A program made the position numbers and the translations under genes. From assembly GCA_900169235.1 (NCBI GenBank), contig FWCC01000079.1, forward strand, positions 124,001-188,000: 64,000 bases of DNA, given 5' to 3'. Positions 56,909-64,000 of the stretch are shown here, one piece after another; position 1 is the stretch's first letter; every line of letters begins with the position of its first letter. The notes below the pieces were generated by a model. The model searched no databases. It was not told the DNA's origin and saw only the letters and a program-made list of their open reading frames with translations. Source of the DNA: Zarea fungicola (taxonomy: Eukaryota > Ascomycota > Sordariomycetes > Hypocreales > Cordycipitaceae).

Positions 56909-59900
56909 TTAAAAGTTATGAGCTACACCCTCCTGTTTCTGGGCAAGCGGAACCGGTAATGACAGATAGTGAGAGAGACCGAGAGACAATCCAGTCTCCA
57001 GCCCTGCGCCAACCTCCTAAACCCATGCAACGGCGTAGTTTTAGGGGCTCAAATCTTGGTAAGAGGTTACACAACACCAAACTGCCGTCCTGTCCCCCTC
57101 TTTTCCCTTCCTTATACTTTCTTTTTATTACGTTTCGCTGTTTGGTTCCAGCCGTCTTGCCTGGTGACCAGAGGGTGCTGCTGTTCGATACCAAAACAAA
57201 CAAATTGGACACAAGGCGACCTGCATCTTTGCCTGCGCCACTTGGGCAAAACCAAGAACTAATGTATGTTTACATCGTGCCACCTTGCAAATTCTTGTTT
57301 TGGGGGTTAAATTCAACATACAATCTCATGTGTTTTATTACAAATCGGAATTTGTTTTAATCTGGGCTAAATCTATGACTCAACATTTGCGTGAAGCTTA
57401 CATGCGCATGATTCAATTATTCAATAAACACGAAAAGGTGTTTTCAGCTCGTCAAGCCAGCAGGGTGTATGAATTCGCTCCCATTCCCAGATACACCCCC
57501 GGGACGCGTCCCTCTGTACCATTGTACAATTGGTTGGTGTCTTGCGCCCGTTTCCATTGGGCCGAAAGGGAAGGTTTGAGTGAGAGGTGGGGAGAGCGGG
57601 AGACACAAAGCCGTAGTAGCTGCCATCAGTTGAGCCGGCCAGTGCACGACAACCCCAAACAGGAGCCAATATTTATTTGCATATTGTAACTTATGTACGT
57701 TGCTGTGGAGGGCGTGTCCGAAGCATGTCCGAATCCTTTGCCTTCTTCTCCACCATCTAGGATCTAGAAGGGGAAAAGAAGGTGGAATTTAGGGGCTGAA
57801 CAAGGAGCCAAAATGAGGAATAAACAGGTTGCAGATCCAAACAGGCTCAATAGTGCTTGTCTGCCGCTCAATTCCACGTGCTATCCTGTTACACAACGTT
57901 GGGCTTGGCCCTGGCATCAAAAAAATAAGAGGAGAGTGAGGCACAGTGCCTCTCTGGCCCTTCCCCTCCCCCCCAAAAGGCTGAGCCGCCATGCCATTCT
58001 ATTTTATAGATTTGCAAGAGATTCATATTGGGCACACAGCATAGGAAGAAGCAAGATTTTGTGGTTTCGCAGATACCTGGCTGCATGCTTTGAAACGGGG
58101 TTACCATGTACAGAGGAAATGAAGATGCTTCGTGTATTACTCACAATTGTCAGAAAGAGGCGGGAATGGCTTGACACTATTAACGGACACTTTTCCCTAA
58201 CAGAGGCAATCCTGGTGGAAACCCTTTATTTTAACATCCACACGCCGTTGCAGCGGAGATGAAGGGGGCACCCCACAGCAGCAAGCCGTAATGAAGATGT
58301 AGAAAGTTGGAGGATTGCGACAAAAAACGTCAAAAGACTGTCCAGATTCACGACGCCACGTAGCCGGCAGTCAGAATTGGGTATGATTTGGGGTGATTGG
58401 AAAAGGCAGAGTGAATTCAGCAAACCGGTACGTGATCAGCAAAGTAAGATAAAGGTCAAAAGTTGTCATATTGCTTGTTGCAGTGACTTGGGCAAGTCAT
58501 GGACATCTGTCAAGCCACCAGAAAAAGGCCCACAGGTTAAGAGAGAGAGAGAAAGCTACGGCGCACACCCCTCTCTCGCTTTAGCCGGGCGCAACGTTCT
58601 GTCTCCTTTCTCGACTCTTCTCTTTCAGACGACGCCTCTTGTCCTTTTTCGGTGGCTTGATGCAGCCCTTCACCGGTGATCGACAAACTGCACCTCATTC
58701 GTCCAGAATCCGCACCGTGGCCTTGACCCCGCAGGCCGGAGGGTTGCATTCTCGGTACGGCGGGGATAATTTAAAAAAAAAAATCGAAAAAAACAAAGAG
58801 TGACGAAGCTAGTCAAACTGTCAACGTTGTCCTCACTTGTAGACAGAAATGGTGGGACGCGGTCTATCAGTTGGTGACGTGACCGAAGTCATGACGAGGA
58901 GGAGAGGGGAATTGAGACTAATAATAGCACATGCTTCCGTTCGCGACGGTCCGTACATTGCTTTTCCTTTCTGCAGACAAGGAAATGAGATATGAGCAAA
59001 AGCGACTGAGAGATGAAAAAGTACCCGCGGGGGTGTTGAGGTAGAAAAGGGGGTGTGGGTGTATACCTCAAACCCGGACAGCAATGTCTGATGCGTCTGC
59101 CATCATGAGGAATAGCAGGAGGGACAGAAGAGTCATGATTCTATCTTTTGATTCTCAAAAATAAGTCATGTCTACACCAAATTTGCTATCTCTATTATTC
59201 TGCTTGCCCGGCAGGCAAAATGGTGCGCCAGACGAATGATTTCAATTAGACAGGCAGCTTGTGCAACACACCATCTTGATGGAGTTAAACCTTTTGGTGA
59301 CTGCGAAGAAGGGGAAGGCAAAGGGAGAAAGAAGGACGGCGCCTCTTTGCAAGATGATATGCTCATCCGCTGCTCTGATTCCTCGCAGCCTAATTTCTGT
59401 GCAACGCGCCCTTCGGTCCCTTTTTTAAGCCTCTGTCTGCTTCATGACCCCTCCACCATTCCCGACAATGTCGCTGCGAGAACCGGATCTCGTGATGCGT
59501 TCCACTGAGATTGAGGCTGGAAAGCAAAAATATACGACGGGGGCTACATCGCCCCTCCCTCCCCTTTGTCTCTCCCCTGTAAGTGTGTCGGATACCGGTG
59601 CGGTGCGAAGTGGGAAAAAAAAAAAAGAAAACTGCAGCCAAGACAAGTGATGCCACCATTCCGACCCCCCACCCACACAACCTATTGTTCAAAAGGAGAT
59701 TGCATGGGACGATGGCCTAGACGGTGGCCAAAGTACCTTTTACAAAAGGTACATGAAGTGACTTTGCCGAGGAACTTTATCCGATAAGTAGCACATGGAA
59801 GCCGCCCAAGCCAGCCGTTTCATTGGCCACTTTACCCGTTCTTGGCTGCATTCTGCGCAGCCGCGAGCAGCACGACAAGGTTTGCTGGTCCTGATGAATA

Positions 59901-60038
59901 TAGCCTGTAGTCTCAGCATTCAGCCCAAAACGCCTCATTTTTTATTCTTTTCGCCTAGGTAGTGTTACCCTCATGATAACAAGGCTAAACGACATGGGGA
60001 GACGGGGGAGAGCAAGATGGAGCAAGACTATTATACCG
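56909..60038. other. intergenic, no supported gene
   Basis: About 3.1 kb with only short unsupported open frames. Several pyrimidine- or purine-rich patches are present (for example near 57090-57130 and 59540-59580). Confidence 0.5.
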
Positions 60039-60064
60039 CACACACACACACACACACACACACA
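60039..60064. repeat. (CA)13 microsatellite abutting the folate gene stop codon
   Basis: Thirteen CA units. On the gene strand the stop TGA (60067-60065) is followed at once by (TG)13, so the repeat begins the 3' untranslated region. Confidence 0.95.
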
Positions 60065-61849
60065 TCAGACTCTCCATATAGCATCTGACATGGTCGCCAC
60101 GGCAGCCATCTCTTCAACATCGTGAACGCGGATCACGTCCGCCCCCCCTTGGATGGCCGCGGCAACCGTCGCCGCCGTGCCCCAGGTCCGCGCCGCGGGA
60201 TCCTCAATGCCCGTGACCTTGCCCACAAACGACTTGCGGCTGGACCCGACAAGCCACGGCAAGCCAGCAAGCCCAGGCCAGCCGCGGAGCTCATCGAGGC
60301 GGCGCAGCAGCTCCAGGTTCTGTCCCGCCGTCTTTGCAAAGCCCAGGCCCGGGTCGAGGATCATGCGCCAGCGCCGGATGCCCGCCGCCTCGGCGGCCGC
60401 GACGCGCGCGAGGAGCTCTGCCGCCACCGTCGGCACAACGCCGCCGCCGGGCTGGTAGTCTGTCAGCTGGGTCATGGTGCGCGGCGTGCCTCGCATGTGC
60501 ATGAGGCAGATGGTGGCGCCGAGCCGCCCGACGGTGGGGAGCATGTCCGCGTCCAGCCGGCCGGCGGACACGTCGTTGATTATGTCCGCGCCGCGCTGGA
60601 CGGCCTGCTCTGCGACCGAGGCCCTGTATGTGTCGACGCTGACGGCAATGTCTCGGCATTCAGGGATGGAGCGGATGAGCTCGACGGCCGGGAGGACGCG
60701 GGAGGCTTCCTCCTCGGCGGTCACTTCGGGGCGGTTGGGCGCCGTGGACTGGCCGCCGACGTCAATGATGGTGGCGCCACCGCGCACCATGTCGAGAATG
60801 GGACGGGACAGGTCTGCTGCCGCATGCCTTCCCCCGTCGGAGAATGAATCCGGCGTCAAGTTGAGTATAGCCATGATGCGCGACTTTCGGTTAGTCGTCA
60901 AAGGGGTCAATGGCTCCGACGTGGCGGACAGTCGGGTGATGCAAGCCAATGTTGCGTCGACGGGAAGATCATTGAGGTAGTCTTGAACGAGCTTCCACGG
61001 TTTAGAGGGGTAAATTGACTTGGATGGGATGAGTCTAGCGGCAGAGGTCAGTCACGCCTGGCCCTGTCGATGGAACAGGTTCAAGAGCAACAATTATGTA
61101 CTGACTCTGATAATGGCCTGAGGACAAATTCGCGTTCAGGAATTCCAATATGTGGGACTGTTAGTCTCTCATTTGCTATAGTTTCATCCCCGTACAGTAT
61201 AATGTCAAGATCAATGTTTCGAGGGCCCTTGTCAATGAGCTTGCGGCGCCCTAGGTCTCGCTCAATCGACTGAAGTTGGTCCAGGAGAGCCATTGGCTCG
61301 AGATCTGTCTCGATCTAGAAAATTTAATCCATCAGAAATACTCATTGAACGTAATGAAGCCGGTATGGTAGATTTTGCGCGAGCTGCTTTCTGGAGAGGT
61401 GGTTTCAGATGTGTCGAGAGGGACAAACGTACCTCACAGACACCATTTAGAAAACGGTCTTGATCTGTCACATACATGGGCTCCGTTTCCCAGAGACTGC
61501 TTGTACGTGTAACCTTGATACCTCGCTTATCCATTTCTTTACAGGCGCGCTCAATCTCAGCGACGCGGTCTCCCAAATTACCGCCGAGGGCAATGTACGC
61601 CGTGGTGCTGCTCTTGGCGCCTCGACAGCCGCATCCCGCGTATGACCGGCGACTGCCAAGTGCATTGAAAATTGGCTTAGGCGGCCCATTGCGAGAGCAA
61701 CACGTGTTTGGTAGAAACGGGGGGCCGACCATGGTTTTAGACGCCGCGGCGCATGACGTGAATACGCGAGATGTGACACGTCGGGCAGCTCGGCACGCGT
61801 AGGGCAAGGCGGCTCTGGCGAGCCCCGAGGAGGATAGACGCGGATGCAT
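60065..61849 (-). CDS. fol1: bifunctional folate synthesis protein: HPPK and dihydropteroate synthase
   Basis: Predicted 531-residue enzyme making 6-hydroxymethyl-dihydropterin diphosphate and then dihydropteroate from p-aminobenzoate. Exons: 61849-61433, 61314-61106 and 61034-60065. Introns are 61315-61432 (GTACGT, TCTAG) and 61035-61105 (GTCAGT, CGCTAG); both splice in phase. The N-terminus (MHPRLSSSGLARAALPYACR) is Arg/Ala/Ser-rich without acids, a likely mitochondrial presequence. HPPK spans about residues 80-205 with AYIALGGNLGDR, LWETEPMYVTDQDRFLNGV and NIDLDIILYGDE. DHPS follows with MAILNLTPDSFSDGG, GATIIDVGGQSTAPN, DIINDVSAG, LDPGLGFAKT and SRKSFVG. There is no dihydroneopterin aldolase domain upstream, unlike trifunctional yeast Fol1; that step is presumably encoded elsewhere. 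Confidence 0.94.
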
Positions 61850-63985
61850 TGTGCGTTCCTATAGAGCTTGTTTGGTAGTATGCTATCAGCACATGATCAA
61901 TAGGGGAGCTGACGTTGTTGAAGGGGTGTTCTGTGGAGGAGGAAATTTTTGGAGATTTGAGATTGGAGATTCAGCACCTCTCCAAAAATGGGCTGAGACT
62001 AGAGAGCTGCTCCAGTATAATGCTTCTCTACGATTACACATCTGGGATTGGGAGTTCGCATTTCGTCAAATTTTGACTCCGTGAGGCATATGAAAGATGA
62101 GCTTAAAATAAAAATGAAAAAGTAAACATTCATGAGTGCAATTACCTCGGGCAAGGCAGCCCCCCGTCGTGGTTCATCGGACGCTAGCAGAGGCAAGGCG
62201 GTGTTCCGTTAGAGGCGAGTCCTGCGCTAAGCGACTTTGGGGTTTCTGGTTTGAAACCAGTTACCCTAGCTCTGCGAAATTGGATGCTGCACGTCCCGAG
62301 TGGCCTTCCGTATCTCGTCGGTTTGAATAACTTGAAAGGGAAAAGGGGGGGGGGTTAGAAACTTGTCAAGAGAGTTTTCTATGTCAGCATTCCCTCATGC
62401 ATATGCGATGGCATGTGCCATACGAGTAGTTCCATCTCTCCAAGTATTACATCGGACAGGTCAACTATCTTGCTACGGACTTGTCCATTTGGATTTGGAG
62501 TAAGAGCTCGGTACAGTCTCTACATGATCATGTTGCCTGTCTGAGCTGCCAGATCAGAGGATAACCGAGTTCATCGCTCATGTTAACGGTCGGCCTGTAA
62601 GACCGAGGGTTGAAAGTCCCTTCAGACAAGTTATGATCCTTTCCAAGCACACTTTATGGTGCACCAATAATGTCTTTGACACAATGCCCAGATAGAAGCC
62701 GGCGTCCGAGCGGGATACTTGAGTTGTAGACAGCTTTTCGCGGGGAGCGGGTTGTTGTACCCTTTTACCAGCGGCAGTTGGCGATGATTTGTTAGTGGCG
62801 TCGGTCCGCAAAACGGCTGGAACACTACTTGCTGGATCGGTATAATTGGAGAATATGGAACTCTACCACGGCGACAATCCTCTGGCTATATTCATATGAA
62901 TAAGAGTAAATAAAAATTTAAGCTCCCGATGACCTGGTTCGCGGAGACGGCAAATCCGAGCGGATTTGTTCGGCGAGAGAAGATGCGCATGAGATATGGC
63001 CGGGGCGCTGAGTTCATTGTACTCGGTTATTACCTACGAACAGCCAGAGAAGGTTGCTTGTGACAGCGACTGGCTAAGGTCCTAGCCGGCGTGGTGGTAT
63101 TTAATATGGTGAGCCCACTGTACCAGCCAAGGCTGCGTATTGGGGGTAATGCCTCAGCGTTCTTGTAAGTTAGTGGCTCTTATTCGCTGGCAGGGGTACA
63201 AGCTGCGCTGGAGTTTTGTCCATGCCGGTAAAGTTTTCCACAGTAATAACTCGTGTCACTTGCGAGGGAATGGCAGAATGAGCACTTGATCAGTGTCTGC
63301 AAGAGGACGTAAAGAGTACCAGTCTTCAGTTCCAAGATGTTTATTCTACTGCTACGGCGGCGTTTCTTCGGTTGATCAAAACGTCAATTCAAATACAGAA
63401 CATCATGTATGCAGGTCAACAAGAAACAGAGTCCGTGGATTAGTCTAACAATGGCCGGGTAGACGAACTTGTGGTGGTGGCGTGTCGGGGTACATGTAGC
63501 ACAGAATATTTAGCCAAGGTTTCCCCCCTCACCTCGGCATCTACCCCAGATTCCAAGTGGTTTATTGGCCAAATGCCCTTGACTGCCTTTGACAGCATTT
63601 TGGAACCTGTACCTGCTGTAAAGGTACCTAAAAAAAAAATGGAATAACCGCCGTAGGTAGCCTTCAGTGCCTCAGTTCTTCAGTGGCCCCACCTTGCCTC
63701 CAAAAAGTCGTCAGATGGCCCCAGAAAAGCCCCGGACAGACTGCCCCCAGTTGGCCTGCCGCTCCGAGCTTGTGCCTCGGCTCATTCCCCAAACCTGCAG
63801 CGCATCCAGAAATCCATATTAGAACATTCTGCCCGCCTGCTCCGTCCTGACATCTCTTTTTTCCTCCATCCATCTTTTTGTTTCCTTCTCACCACTTTCT
63901 ACCTCAAAAGGCAATCTGACAGTCCGTAGTCGTTGCTTTTCTTCCATATCTTGGCTTGTTATTTGCACATCATAAATCATTCACA
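61850..63985. promoter_or_regulatory. divergent promoter of the folate gene and the right-edge gene
   Basis: About 2.1 kb between divergent starts. An 11-bp perfect inverted repeat lies at 61945-61955 and 61979-61989. The last 150 bp before 63986 are strongly pyrimidine-rich, as in fungal transcription start regions. A G run occurs near 62345. No further gene is seen. Confidence 0.45.
61945..61989. repeat. 11-bp inverted repeat (stem-loop) upstream of the folate gene
   Basis: ATTTTTGGAGA pairs with TCTCCAAAAAT across a 23-nt loop, 96-140 bp upstream of the folate gene start codon. Confidence 0.7.
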
Positions 63986-64000
63986 ATGGCTTCTCCTCGT
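63986..64000 (+). CDS. first codons of a gene cut by the right edge (partial)
   Basis: ATGGCTTCTCCTCGT (MASPR) follows TTCACA, a good fungal start context, after a long CT-rich leader (about 63845-63960). Only five codons are visible, so the product cannot be named. Confidence 0.4.

Noticed and set aside
1..64000. Secondary-metabolite cluster, CRISPR array or prokaryotic-type defence island
   Set aside because: No synthase genes, no spaced repeats and no multi-gene effector-sensor set; the gene mix is housekeeping plus scattered regulators.

Overview
The window looks like nuclear DNA of a filamentous ascomycete. Most genes are split by short introns of about 50-120 bp with GT..AG borders and CTRAC-type branch points. 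Genes are single transcription units on both strands, and the families are ones found in ascomycetes (Zn2Cys6 regulator, CHO2-type PE methyltransferase, RSN1/CSC1 channel, NDT80-type regulator, HPPK-DHPS protein, fungal SLATT protein). The gene set fits Sordariomycetes, probably Hypocreales; that placement is inference.

Layout. 1-10 kb: the 3' end of an unknown + strand gene, then on the - strand a Zn2Cys6 transcription factor, a secreted lactonase-like beta-propeller and CHO2. 12-26 kb: eIF3g (-), a small Gln/Tyr-rich CYSTM-like protein (+), a CSC1/RSN1-type 10-TM protein (+), an ABHD5/CLD1-like alpha/beta hydrolase (-), a Spo7-like regulator (+) and a GNAT acetyltransferase (+). 26-45 kb: a GT31-like glycosyltransferase (-), a fungal SLATT two-TM protein (-), TRM1 (+), a lipid-kinase-like protein (+), an ABC-F ATPase (-), a full-length ABCC transporter with 15 exons (+) and a leucine-rich conserved protein (-). 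45-64 kb is gene-poor: an NDT80/VIB-1-like regulator behind a very long upstream region, a non-autonomous Mutator-like element with a perfect 9-bp target duplication, a bifunctional HPPK-DHPS folate gene, and the first codons of a gene at the right edge.

Links between genes. There is no biosynthetic cluster. Three genes bear on phospholipid metabolism (CHO2, the Spo7-like regulator of phosphatidate phosphatase, the ABHD5/CLD1-like hydrolase) and a fourth is lipid-kinase-like. They are scattered and not co-oriented, so shared regulation is not implied. The SLATT protein and the VIB-1-like factor both belong to families tied to fungal or prokaryotic self-defence, but they lie 22 kb apart.

Most distinctive observations: the intact 510-bp MULE-type MITE; a GC-AG intron required to read through NBD1 of the ABCC gene; a GT31-like protein with Asp-Glu-Asn where Asp-x-Asp is expected; a stop-free 3n intron at the end of CHO2; and a (CA)13 tract touching the folate gene stop codon. 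I did not find a clearly new multi-gene system. All gene models are read by eye from splice signals and protein motifs, without searches or transcripts.
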